DNA from: Aeromicrobium stalagmiti
GTDB taxonomy: Bacteria > Actinomycetota > Actinomycetes > Propionibacteriales > Nocardioidaceae
Length of the DNA stretch: 64,000 nucleotides
Direction of reading: 5' to 3'
Assembly: GCF_013283745.1 (NCBI RefSeq)
Contig: NZ_JABSTZ010000004.1
Location: 280,714-344,713, forward strand
This document shows positions 41,736 through 49,649 of this stretch, one piece after another; positions within the stretch are counted from its first letter, which is position 1, and the number at the start of each line of letters is the position of its first letter. The notes under the pieces were generated by a model, which saw only the letters and a program-made list of their open reading frames with translations, was not told the DNA's origin and ran no database searches. The position numbers were made by a program, and so were the translations under genes.

Positions 41736-42872
41736 ATGCGCATGAGCGTTCGGGCGGCCATCGTCCTCGTCGCGGCCACGCTGGCCGCATCGCTGCTGGT
41801 CACGCCGGCAACAGCCGCCGGCGAGGTCATCACCCCGGGCACGCCGACCATCACCGGCACCGTCCAGTACGAGAAGACCCTCACCGCGGTGCCGGGCACC
41901 TGGACGCCCGCCGACGTCACGTTCTCCTACCAGTGGTTTCGCGACGGCACCGCCGTCGGCAGCGACTCGCCCGTCAACGTGACCCGCAAGCTCGCCAGCA
42001 CCAACGACATCGGCACGGTCTATGCGGTGCGGGTCACCGCGACGAAGGACGGCTCCGAGCCGGTTGCCGCGACCAGCGCACCGACCCGCACGGTCGCGAA
42101 GGCGACGATGGACAACGCGACCCGTCCGACCATCAGCGGCACCCCGAAGTACGGGAGTCGGCTGACCGGGTCCTCGGGCACGTGGTCGCGCAAGGTCGAC
42201 TCGTTCGAGTACCGCTGGCTGCGCAACGACAAGCCGATCAGCGGAGCCACCGGCCGTCACTACACGGTCGCACCGTCCGACGTGGGCGCCAAGATCAGGT
42301 TCCGGGTCAAGGCGAAGCGTGCGGGGTTCTCGACCGAGACGGCACGATCGACCGCCGTGACCGGGCAGCACGTGCGAGGCGTGCGCAAGGTCGTCACCTA
42401 CCGCGTGATCACCCGCGGCTCGATCAGCGCGAGCCTCTCGACGTTCAAGCAGCAGGCCCAGGAGACCTACGACGACCCGCGCGGGTGGCGCGCCATGGGC
42501 GTGAAGTTCAAGCGGGTGTCGAAGGGTGGCGACTTCACCCTCGTGCTCAGCCAGGCGTCGAAGGTGCCCAGCTTCTCGTCGGGGTGCAGCAGCACCTACA
42601 GCTGCCGGGTGGGGCGCTACGTCATCATCAACCAGACCCGGTGGCTCAAGGCCACCCCGGCGTGGAACGCCAAGGGTGGGTCGTCGCGCAACTACCGGCA
42701 CATGGTCGTCAACCACGAGACGGGGCACTGGTTCGGCAAGGGGCACGCCTCGTGCGGTGGCTCGGGTCAGCTCGCGCCGGTCATGCAGCAGCAGTCCAAG
42801 GGCCTGGCCGGGTGCAAGATCAACCCGTGGCCGAAGAAGAGTGAGCGGCACGCTCCGCGCTACGGGTGGTAG
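41736..42872 (+). CDS. Secreted DUF3152 protein, putative metzincin-like metalloprotease
   Basis: 378 residues from ATG with GGGAGA upstream. A Sec signal peptide (about 1-28, cleavage near ATAAGE). Two Ig-like repeats (about 30-115 and 120-205) each with a GTW...Y-W-R core: GTWTPADVTFSYQWFRDG and GTWSRKVDSFEYRWLRND. The C-terminal DUF3152 domain holds NHETGHWFGKGHASC, which fits HExxHxxGxxH, and LAPVMQQQSKGL as a possible Met-turn. Four cysteines could form disulfides. Extracellular peptidase activity is inferred from the motif, not proven for the family. Follows glnE by 49 nt. Confidence 0.85.
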   Translation: MRMSVRAAIVLVAATLAASLLVTPATAAGEVITPGTPTITGTVQYEKTLTAVPGTWTPADVTFSYQWFRDGTAVGSDSPVNVTRKLASTNDIGTVYAVRVTATKDGSEPVAATSAPTRTVAKATMDNATRPTISGTPKYGSRLTGSSGTWSRKVDSFEYRWLRNDKPISGATGRHYTVAPSDVGAKIRFRVKAKRAGFSTETARSTAVTGQHVRGVRKVVTYRVITRGSISASLSTFKQQAQETYDDPRGWRAMGVKFKRVSKGGDFTLVLSQASKVPSFSSGCSSTYSCRVGRYVIINQTRWLKATPAWNAKGGSSRNYRHMVVNHETGHWFGKGHASCGGSGQLAPVMQQQSKGLAGCKINPWPKKSERHAPRYGW

Positions 42873-42881
42873 CCGGCCGCC

Positions 42882-43220
42882 TCAGGGCGTGATCGAGTCG
42901 ACGAAGGTGTGGGCCTCGTCGAGCAGCTCTGACCACACTTGGTCGTCCGCAGCGTCGGGGACGAGCGCCCACTCGCGTCGCGGCGCGCCGGCCATGACCA
43001 TCCGGGCCGCGGCTCCGGCGACCTCCAAGGCATCGACGCGCGCGGCGGGCAGCTTGATCATCAGCCCGCCCGCGTGCGCTGCGACCGCGAACACCTTGCC
43101 GCGCACGCGCAGTCCGGTCGTGCCGAACATGCGGCCCCAGTCGACGCCCGGAAGCGCGAGGTGCTCGGTCGCGAGCTCCTCGAGACGTGCCTGGGCCGCG
43201 TCCCTCTCGTTGTTCGTCAT
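42882..43220 (-). CDS. TfoX N-terminal domain protein
   Basis: 112 residues from MTNNERDAAQ. WGRMFGTTGLRVRGKVFAVA with LMIKLPAARVDALEVAG matches the TfoX/Sxy N-terminal domain, named for competence regulation in gamma-proteobacteria. The actinobacterial single-domain proteins have no known role. It follows the WhiB gene by about 40 nt on the same strand and could be read from the lipid-locus transcript, but CATCCT 6 nt before the ATG may be its own -10 box. Confidence 0.75.
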   Translation of the reverse strand: MTNNERDAAQARLEELATEHLALPGVDWGRMFGTTGLRVRGKVFAVAAHAGGLMIKLPAARVDALEVAGAAARMVMAGAPRREWALVPDAADDQVWSELLDEAHTFVDSITP

Positions 43221-43260
43221 GGCACGAGGATGCCACCGACGACGGACGAAAGGGTCCGGA

Positions 43261-43545
43261 TCAGCCGGCCTTCTGCTGCTGCAGCAGCATGTCGCGCTCG
43301 TTGATGTTGAGCCCGCCCCAGACGCCGTAGGGCTCACGGACGGTCAGCGCGTGGTTGAGGCACTCCTGCACCACCGGGCAGACGGCGCACAGGGCCTTGG
43401 CCGCTGCCTCACGCGCCCGTCGCCGCGGCCCGCGCTCGGCGTCGGGGGAGAAGAACGTCTCAGGATCGACCTCGCGGCAGGCACCTTGGTACTGCCACTC
43501 GTAGGTCTCCTGGATCGGCATCGGCAGGCGAGAGATGGCAGCCAT
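43261..43545 (-). CDS. WhiB-family iron-sulfur regulator (WhiB3/WhiD-like)
   Basis: 94 residues. Four cluster-binding cysteines Cys23, Cys53, Cys56 and Cys62 (ACREVDPETFF; LCAVCPVVQEC), then EPYGVWGGLNINERDML, the G[I/V]WGG turn followed by the basic/helical tail (short here: LLQQQKAG). WhiB proteins bind a [4Fe-4S] cluster, partner the primary sigma factor and respond to oxidants or NO. The PEPYGVWGG context resembles WhiB3/WhiD; mycobacterial WhiB3 controls lipid synthesis. AGGAGG inside the cfa end is its ribosome binding site; it is 3 nt after cfa. Confidence 0.93.
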   Translation of the reverse strand: MAAISRLPMPIQETYEWQYQGACREVDPETFFSPDAERGPRRRAREAAAKALCAVCPVVQECLNHALTVREPYGVWGGLNINERDMLLQQQKAG

Positions 43546-43548
43546 GGT

Positions 43549-44778
43549 TCATGCCTCCTGGGTCCGTGACATCTGAATCTGGAACACATCGATGTAGCCG
43601 ACGGCGAATCCTGCTTCGCAGTAGGCCAGGTAGAACTCCCACATCCGGCGGAAGGTCTCGTCGAAGCCCTGGGCGTTGATCGTCTCCCAGTTGGCGTGGA
43701 ACGTCTCGCGCCACTGACGCAGCGTGCGGGCGTAGTCCTGGCCCAGCGAGCGGCGATCGGTGACCTGCAGCGTGGTGTGCTCGGCCAGCGTCTGGTCGAT
43801 CGCGTCGAGCGAGGGGATCAGACCGCCCGGGAAGATGTACTTCTGGATCCAGCCGTACGAGTTGCGGGTCGCGAGATAGCGGTGGTGATCCATCGTGATC
43901 GCCTGGATCGACACGTGTCCGCCGGGAGCGAGCAGGTGGTCGATCGTGGAGAAGTAGGTCGGCCAGTACTCCTCGCCGACGGCCTCGATCATCTCGACGC
44001 TGACGATCGCGTCGTACTCGCCGGTGACCTCGCGGTAGTCGACGAGCTGCAGGTCGACGTCGACGCCGGCCTCGGCGAACCGCTGCTCGGCGAGGGCCGC
44101 CTGCTCCTTGGAGATCGTGATCGTCGTGACCTTCGCGCCGCGCTGGGCCGCACGGATGGCGAGGGCTCCCCAACCGCTGCCGATCTCGAGCACCCGGGTG
44201 CCCTCGGTGACATGGGCCTGGTCGAGGATGCCGTCGATCTTGCGCATCTGCGCGGCCTCGAGGTCCTGCTCCGCCGTCTCGAACCACGCGGCCGAGTAGC
44301 TCATCGACGGATCGAGGAACTGCGCGAACAGGTCGTTGGAGAGGTCGTAGTGGGCCTCGATGTTCTTGCGCGAGCCGGTGACGGAGTTGCGCTGGTGGTG
44401 CGGCAGCTTCTTGTCGACGAAGGTGCGGAACTTCTGCAGCGGCTCGGGGACGATCGTGGTGAGGCGCTCGGCGAACGGCGTCAGCAGCTCGGCGAGGTCG
44501 GTGCCCTCACCCGTGGTCCAGTCGCCGGCCATGTAGGCCTCGCCGAAACCGATCTTGGTGTCGGCGCCCAGGCGGGCGAAGAAGGCCTTGGGGCGGACGA
44601 TGCGCATCTCCGGTGACGCCGGGCCACCGGCGCCCCACGTCGTGCCGTCGGCGAACGTGAGCCGGACCGGCACGCGGTTGACCGTCGGTTTGAGGATCGC
44701 CTTGGCGGCACGCGCCTTCATCGGCGTGCGCGGCGTGTGCGCGATGCCGGGCCAACGTGCTGTGGCGAGCTGCGTCAT
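43549..44778 (-). CDS. cfa: Cyclopropane-fatty-acyl-phospholipid synthase family methyltransferase
   Basis: 409 residues. SAM-dependent methyl (methylene) transfer to the double bond of phospholipid acyl chains. Core: HYDLSNDLFAQFLDPSMSYS, VLEIGSGWGALAIRAAQRG (SAM motif), ISKEQAALAEQRF, SVEMIEAVGEEYWPTYF and IFPGGLIPSLDAIDQ. The N-terminal about 100 residues form the CFA lipid-binding domain. The start overlaps the DUF1365 stop by 4 nt (ATGA). In operons with an amine-oxidase-like and a DUF1365 gene, the product may be a cyclopropane, 10-methyl or furan fatty acid; the choice cannot be made from sequence. Confidence 0.9.
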   Translation of the reverse strand: MTQLATARWPGIAHTPRTPMKARAAKAILKPTVNRVPVRLTFADGTTWGAGGPASPEMRIVRPKAFFARLGADTKIGFGEAYMAGDWTTGEGTDLAELLTPFAERLTTIVPEPLQKFRTFVDKKLPHHQRNSVTGSRKNIEAHYDLSNDLFAQFLDPSMSYSAAWFETAEQDLEAAQMRKIDGILDQAHVTEGTRVLEIGSGWGALAIRAAQRGAKVTTITISKEQAALAEQRFAEAGVDVDLQLVDYREVTGEYDAIVSVEMIEAVGEEYWPTYFSTIDHLLAPGGHVSIQAITMDHHRYLATRNSYGWIQKYIFPGGLIPSLDAIDQTLAEHTTLQVTDRRSLGQDYARTLRQWRETFHANWETINAQGFDETFRRMWEFYLAYCEAGFAVGYIDVFQIQMSRTQEA

Positions 44779-45518
44779 CGTGTGCCTTCCTGCGGTTCGT
44801 GTGCCGGGCGGGGAATGACCGGCAACCTACGGATCCAGAGCCATACACCCTGTATTCGGATCAGCAAGCTGGTTCGATGGGTCATGAATGGCATTTTGAC
44901 GAGAAGTTTTGCCAGCCGCCCCCGGGTGGCCGGACGGGGGGTGCCGCGGAAGGTCGCGGAGAACACCGCGTCGCCGCCCTGGCGCAGGATGATGCTCGAC
45001 GAGACCTTGTCGGGGGTGAGCACGAACTGCAGGTCGTAGCGCCCCTCGACGGTGAAGAACGGCGAGACGTAGAAGGCCTTGTCGACCTCGGCACGACCGG
45101 CGTCGTCGGTCTGCAGGAGGTAGGCGTGCCGCTCGCCGTAGGTGTTGTGGACCTCGGCGACGATGCAGGTCAGCGACTCGTCCGGGGCGATGGCCCAGAA
45201 GACGCTGAGCGGGTCGAAGGTGTGGCCGAGCACGCGGGCGTTGGCCAGCATCACGAGCCGGTGCCCGGAGACGTCGACGCCCTGGGCCTTGCAGAACCGC
45301 TCGATGTTGGTGCGGATCGAGTCGTTCGGGTCGCCGATGTGGTCGGCGGCCGAGAACGAGGAGAACGCGCGGAACGGCCGTGGCATGTGCGGGAGGTCGT
45401 CGACGTCGACGAGCCACTGGTAGATCTTGTAGGTGAAGCGGTGACGCAGGGGAGTGCGACGCGTGTGACCGACCGTTCCCTCGACGAGGGCCGGCAGGAC
45501 GGGGAGCGTCGCACTCAC
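44775..45518 (-). CDS. DUF1365 family protein
   Basis: 247 residues from GTG 45518 (GTGA overlap with the flavin enzyme). Typical DUF1365: GTVGHTRRTPLRHRFTYKIY, MLANARVLGHTFDPLSVFWA, IVAEVHNTYGERHAYLL, KAFYVSPFFTVEGRYDLQFV, and a basic C-terminus. Function unknown; members are nearly always between a flavin amine-oxidase-like gene and a CFA synthase gene, as here. From memory, the same trio occurs in the Rhodobacter sphaeroides sigma-E/ChrR singlet-oxygen regulon tied to furan fatty acids. Confidence 0.88.
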   Translation of the reverse strand: MSATLPVLPALVEGTVGHTRRTPLRHRFTYKIYQWLVDVDDLPHMPRPFRAFSSFSAADHIGDPNDSIRTNIERFCKAQGVDVSGHRLVMLANARVLGHTFDPLSVFWAIAPDESLTCIVAEVHNTYGERHAYLLQTDDAGRAEVDKAFYVSPFFTVEGRYDLQFVLTPDKVSSSIILRQGGDAVFSATFRGTPRPATRGRLAKLLVKMPFMTHRTSLLIRIQGVWLWIRRLPVIPRPAHEPQEGTR

Positions 45519-46834
45519 CACGGTGAGCCCAGCGCCTCTGCCGCGGCGACGCCGGAGCGGCAGCCGTCCTCGTGGAATCCCCAGCCGTGATAGGCGCCGG
45601 CGAAGACGGTCTGCTCGGTGAACAGGCCCGTCAGGTCGCCCTGGGCCGCGACCGACTGCGGGGTGTAGATCGGGTGCGTGTAGGCCATCGTCGCGATGAC
45701 CTTCGCCGGGTCGATGCTGTCGGAGGAGTTGAGCGTGACGAGAAACGGCTCGGCGCTCTCGATGCCCTGCAGCCGGTTCATCCAGTAGGTCACGGCCGAG
45801 TGGTCGCTGCGGTCGCTGCAGCCGTCCATCCGGTAGTTCCACGACGAGCGGGCCGCCGGGGCGGTCGGCAGCAGTGCCGCGTCGCGGTGCAGGAGCACCT
45901 CGTTGTCGGAGTAGTCGAACGCCCCGAGCACCCGACGCTCGTCGTCGCTCGGGTCGGTGAGCAGTGCGAGGGCGTCGTTGGCGTGCGTCGCGATGACGAC
46001 CGCGTCGGCGTGGTGCAGCTCGCCGTTGGTGTCGATGAGCTCGACCCCGTCGGGCTTGCGCGTGATCGAGCGGATGCCGGTCGACGCGCGGACGCTGCCG
46101 CCCGGGCGGTGGGCGATCGCCGCGGTGACCTTGTCGATGTAGGTGCCCGATCCGCCGACGACGGTGAACCACTGCGGCGAGCCCTTGATGGACAGGAAGC
46201 CGTGGTGCTTGAGGAACTCGAAGAGGTAGCGGGCGGGGTACTCCAGCGCGGTCTCGTGGCCCGACGACCAGACGCACGACACGACCGGGATCGCGTAGTG
46301 CGAGACGAAGTAGTCGGAGAAGCCGTGGATGCGCAGGAAGTCGCCGTAGGTCTGCGGCTCGGTGGGGGACTCGGCCGAGTCGAGCAGCTGCTGGGCCAGG
46401 CGGCCGAACTTCTTCACGCCGAGCAGCATCGCGATGTAGCGCGGGTCGAGCAGGCGGCGACGCTGGGCGAACACGCCCTTGCCGCCGCGGCCGCCGGCGT
46501 ACTCCAGCCCGCAGCCGTCGCAGTGGATGCTCATGCTCATCTCGGTCGGGTGGACCTCGACGTCGAGCTCGCCGAATAGTCGGCGGAGCAGGGGATAGGT
46601 GCGGTCGTTGTGCACGATGAAGCCACTGTCGACCCGGTGCGTGGCGTCGGGGTCGGCGACCGTGTGGGTGTGCGCGTGGCCGCCGATGCGTCCGTCGGAC
46701 TCGAACACCGTGACGTCGGAGTCACGACTGAGCAGGTAGGCGGCGGTGAGGCCCGAGACGCCGGACCCGATGACGGCGACGGTGCGGCGAGGATCTGAGC
46801 TGCTCGGGACCGAGCCGCTGGCGGGGGAAGTCAT
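45515..46834 (-). CDS. Flavin-dependent amine-oxidase-like oxidoreductase
   Basis: 439 residues. FAD-binding Rossmann motif VIGSGVSGLTAAYLLSR with ESDGRIGGHAHTHTV (Glu for the ribose), RVDSGFIVHNDRTYPLL, SSGHETALEYPARYLFEFLK, and the C-terminal FAD contact VFAGAYHGWGFHEDGCRSG. It belongs to the NAD(P)-binding amine oxidase/desaturase-like group found before DUF1365 and CFA genes. It may oxidise an acyl chain or its methylated derivative; the reaction is unproven. Third gene from the desaturase on this strand. Confidence 0.88.
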   Translation of the reverse strand: MTSPASGSVPSSSDPRRTVAVIGSGVSGLTAAYLLSRDSDVTVFESDGRIGGHAHTHTVADPDATHRVDSGFIVHNDRTYPLLRRLFGELDVEVHPTEMSMSIHCDGCGLEYAGGRGGKGVFAQRRRLLDPRYIAMLLGVKKFGRLAQQLLDSAESPTEPQTYGDFLRIHGFSDYFVSHYAIPVVSCVWSSGHETALEYPARYLFEFLKHHGFLSIKGSPQWFTVVGGSGTYIDKVTAAIAHRPGGSVRASTGIRSITRKPDGVELIDTNGELHHADAVVIATHANDALALLTDPSDDERRVLGAFDYSDNEVLLHRDAALLPTAPAARSSWNYRMDGCSDRSDHSAVTYWMNRLQGIESAEPFLVTLNSSDSIDPAKVIATMAYTHPIYTPQSVAAQGDLTGLFTEQTVFAGAYHGWGFHEDGCRSGVAAAEALGSPW

Positions 46835-46849
46835 GTCAGTGGTTCGTCG

Positions 46850-47065
46850 CTAGTCGGCCACGGGATGGGTGTCCTCGGCGTCCAGACCGGCCCGTTTGCT
46901 CGCCTCGGCGATCTCGAAGATCTCGGTGCCGAAGGCCCCGATCTCGTTCGTGATCTTGCGAGCGGTCTCGAACAGGATCGCCACGACGTGCCCGGCGCTG
47001 CCGATGGCGGCCTCGGTCGACTGCTGCACGACGTCCTTGACGATCTCACGCCGGCTCAGAGCCAT
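46850..47065 (-). CDS. Small helical protein in lipid operon
   Basis: 71 residues, start SRREIVKDVVQQSTEAAIGS, then FETARKITNEIGAFGTEIFE, and an acidic tail. Predicted to be almost all amphipathic helix, with a glycine/alanine-rich centre; no cysteines or signal. It resembles phasin-type lipid-surface proteins in composition, but no family is recognised. Between the desaturase (25 nt) and the flavin enzyme (15 nt), so it is part of the operon. Confidence 0.75.
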   Translation of the reverse strand: MALSRREIVKDVVQQSTEAAIGSAGHVVAILFETARKITNEIGAFGTEIFEIAEASKRAGLDAEDTHPVAD

Positions 47066-47090
47066 CGGGTCCCTCTTCCTCGCAGTCGGA

Positions 47091-48392
47091 CTACGAGGTC
47101 AATTGTGACTCACGGGCAGCCTCGACACGACGAGCGGCCTCCTCGCGCTTGGCGCGGCGCAGGGCCTTCGACTCCGGGCTGTTGCCGATCTTGTAGGGAT
47201 CGCTGGGCTTCTTGCCGTAGACCGCGAGCTGGCGAGCGACGCTGGCGAGCTGCTTCGACAGACGGCCGGTGTTGTAGTGCAGGCCGTACTTCTCGACCAG
47301 GAGCTTCACGTCCTCGGCGACCTCGGGGTAGCGACGGGCCGGGATGTCCGGGAACAGGTGGTGCTCGATCTGGTAGCTCAGGTTGCCGGTGAGGACGTGG
47401 AACGGCGCGTGGCCGGAGATGTTGGCCGAGCCGAGCAGTTGGCGCAGGTACCACTGGCCGCGGCTCTCGTTCTGCGCGTCCTCCTCGGCGAAGGTCTGCA
47501 CCTCGGCCGGGAAGTGGCCGCAGAAGATGATGAGGAACGTCCAGATGTTGCGGATGATGTTGGCCACGACGTTGGCGCCGAGGATCGCGAGCGGAGCCCA
47601 CCAGCCGACGACGGGCACGAGGGCGAGGCCGAGCAGCGGCCAGGCGACGTAGTCCTTGAGCACCTGCTTGCGGATCTTCTTCATGGCGCGCTTCTTGCGG
47701 GCCTGGAAGTCGGCCTTGCTGATCTTGCCCTGGAGGTACTGGTCGAGCTCGACGCCGTGGTACATGACGCCCCACTCGAAGACCATCATCAGCACGAAGG
47801 CGAGCGGCAGGTTGAAACGGTGCGTGCCGTACCAGGGCTGGTCGCCGTCGATGCGCAGCAGGTTGTAGCCGATGTCGCGGTCCATGCCGTGGATGTTGGT
47901 GTAGGTGTGGTGGATGTAGTTGTGCCCGTGCTTCCAGTCCTGGGCCGGAGCGACGTTGTCCCACTCGAAGCGCGCACCGTTGACCATGGGGTCGTTCATC
48001 CAGTCGTACTGGCCGTGCATGACGTTGTGGCCGATCTCCATGTTGTCGAGGATCTTGGCCACGCCGAGCAGCAGGATGCCGGCGATGAACGCAGGCGGGA
48101 AGAACGGCATGAAGATGCCGATGCGACCGAGCACCTCAGCCGCGCGCTGCGCGCGGATGACCCGGCGGATGTAGTCGGCGTCCTTCTGGCCCAGGTCGTC
48201 GAGCACGCGCTGGCGCACGGCGTCGAGCTCGGTGCCGAACTCGTCAAGCTGCTCGTACGTCATGTAGTCGAGGCCGATCGTGGCCGGCTTGTCGTTGAAG
48301 GGATTGATCAGCGTGAGCGGCGCGGCGTTGTGCTGGCTCGCGCTCTTGGGCTTGATCGGAGCGTTCTTCTTCTTGGTCAGCGTGAAAGCCAT
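47091..48392 (-). CDS. Membrane acyl-CoA desaturase (DesA3-like)
   Basis: 433 residues. Three His boxes for the di-iron centre: GHNVMHGQYDW (about 120), HGHNYIHHTYTNIHGMDRD (about 155) and SYQIEHHLFPDIP (about 355). Hydrophobic pairs at about 85-110 and 195-270 (FFPPAFIAGILLLG; VAWPLLGLALVPVVGWW). It inserts a cis double bond in a fatty acyl chain with electrons from a ferredoxin-type reductase. The reductase gene lies 17 nt upstream on the same strand, like the DesA3/Rv3230c pair of mycobacteria. Divergent regulator at 49650. Confidence 0.93.
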   Translation of the reverse strand: MAFTLTKKKNAPIKPKSASQHNAAPLTLINPFNDKPATIGLDYMTYEQLDEFGTELDAVRQRVLDDLGQKDADYIRRVIRAQRAAEVLGRIGIFMPFFPPAFIAGILLLGVAKILDNMEIGHNVMHGQYDWMNDPMVNGARFEWDNVAPAQDWKHGHNYIHHTYTNIHGMDRDIGYNLLRIDGDQPWYGTHRFNLPLAFVLMMVFEWGVMYHGVELDQYLQGKISKADFQARKKRAMKKIRKQVLKDYVAWPLLGLALVPVVGWWAPLAILGANVVANIIRNIWTFLIIFCGHFPAEVQTFAEEDAQNESRGQWYLRQLLGSANISGHAPFHVLTGNLSYQIEHHLFPDIPARRYPEVAEDVKLLVEKYGLHYNTGRLSKQLASVARQLAVYGKKPSDPYKIGNSPESKALRRAKREEAARRVEAARESQLTS

Positions 48393-48409
48393 GATGGTTC
48401 TCCCTCAGC

Positions 48410-49495
48410 TCAGAGGGCGACGTTGACGTCGCCGATGGGGACCTGGACACAGATCTTGATGGTCTCGTCGGTGTCGGCGCAGATCTCGCCGGTCACGACG
48501 TGGCGCACGGCGCCACTGTTCTTCTTGATGGCGCAGGTGTTGCAGACGCCCATGCGGCAGCCGAACTCGGGCTTGAGCCCTGCGGCCTCGGCCTGCTCGA
48601 GGATCGTGGCGCCGGAGTTGTCGGTCTCGATGGCCGCGTCGTCGAACGAGAGCGTGCCGGTCGCGTCGGCGGCGTCGGCGTCGACGCTCGGGACCTTGAA
48701 GTACTCCATGCGCAGCTGGTCGGCAGCGCCGAGCTCGGCGTAGGTGTCGCGCACCGAGGCGATGAGCCCGGCCGGGCCGCACACGTAGGTGAGGGTCTCG
48801 GTGGGGTCGATGCCGAGGTGCTTGAGGTGGTCGACGTGGAAGCGGCCCGCGATCTCGGCGCCCGGCTCGGGCTCGCGGGTGTAGACCCGCACGACCTCGA
48901 CGTCGCTGGTGGCGAGCTCGTCGAGCTGGGCGGTGAACATCTCGTCGGCGCGGCTGCGGGCGTAGTGCAGGAACGTCACGCGTCCGGTGTGGCCGGAGTC
49001 GCGGAGCGTGCGGACCATCGACATGACCGGCGTGATGCCGGAGCCGCCGCTGGCCAGGAGCAGGTGATCGGGGACGTCGCGGGGCAGGACGAAGTCGCCC
49101 TCGGCCTGGGAGAGGAACACGACGGTGCCGGGCGTGAGCTCGCGGTGCAGGAACTGCGAGACGTAGCCGTCGGGGTGGGCCTTGACCGACACGCTGAACG
49201 TCTTGTCCTTGCTGGCCCGCGAGCTCGACACCGAGAAGACGCGGACGCGGCGGGTGCCGTCGACCTCGACGCCGAACTGGACGTGCTGCCCGGGGACGAA
49301 GCCCTTCCAGGCGCCGTTGGGTCGCATGACGACCGTGCTGGCGTCACCGGTCTCGCGAATGACCTCGACGACGCGGGCGCGGACGTTGCCGGCGGCCAGC
49401 ATCGGGTGGATCTGCTCGAGGTAGTGGTCGACCGTGTGCGGGGAGGCCAGCGCTGCGACGGGCCGCGAGGTGAGGGTCTTGCGGATGATGCCCAT
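48410..49495 (-). CDS. NAD(P)H:ferredoxin-type reductase, partner of the desaturase
   Basis: 361 residues from MGIIRKTLTS, with GAGGAGG-like sequence before the ATG. FAD domain with RVRVFSVSSS (R-x-[YF]-S-x-x), NAD domain with LLASGGSGITPVMSMVRT and YVCGPAGLIASV, and a C-terminal plant-type [2Fe-2S] domain: CRMGVCNTCAIKKNSG with a fourth cysteine near the end (IKICVQ). It passes electrons from NAD(P)H to the desaturase. The open frame reaches 49534 but would cross the operator; the 49495 ATG is chosen. Confidence 0.92.
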   Translation of the reverse strand: MGIIRKTLTSRPVAALASPHTVDHYLEQIHPMLAAGNVRARVVEVIRETGDASTVVMRPNGAWKGFVPGQHVQFGVEVDGTRRVRVFSVSSSRASKDKTFSVSVKAHPDGYVSQFLHRELTPGTVVFLSQAEGDFVLPRDVPDHLLLASGGSGITPVMSMVRTLRDSGHTGRVTFLHYARSRADEMFTAQLDELATSDVEVVRVYTREPEPGAEIAGRFHVDHLKHLGIDPTETLTYVCGPAGLIASVRDTYAELGAADQLRMEYFKVPSVDADAADATGTLSFDDAAIETDNSGATILEQAEAAGLKPEFGCRMGVCNTCAIKKNSGAVRHVVTGEICADTDETIKICVQVPIGDVNVAL

Positions 49496-49514
49496 CGCGG
49501 ACCTCCTCAGAAGA

Positions 49515-49538
49515 TTGAGTGAACGTGCGTACACTCAA
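49515..49538. promoter_or_regulatory. FabR/DesT-type operator candidate
   Basis: Near-perfect 24-bp palindrome: TTGAGTGAACG at the left (49515) and CGTACACTCAA at the right (ending 49538), mismatching at two of twelve paired positions. The inner AGTGAACG...CGTACACT resembles the reported FabR/DesT sites of proteobacteria (AGYGTACA/AGTGAAC half-sites, recalled). It lies 20-43 nt upstream of the reductase start and about 110 nt before the TetR gene, where a repressor could block the operon promoter. Confidence 0.7.
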
Positions 49539-49649
49539 AGTTTGCAGGAGGGACCGTCAGAGTGCAAGCGACCCGCCGCGTGACCTGAGGCACCATCGAA
49601 ACGTGAAGCGAACAGGTGTGCACCGAAATGTCCGCGATAGGCTGTCGGC

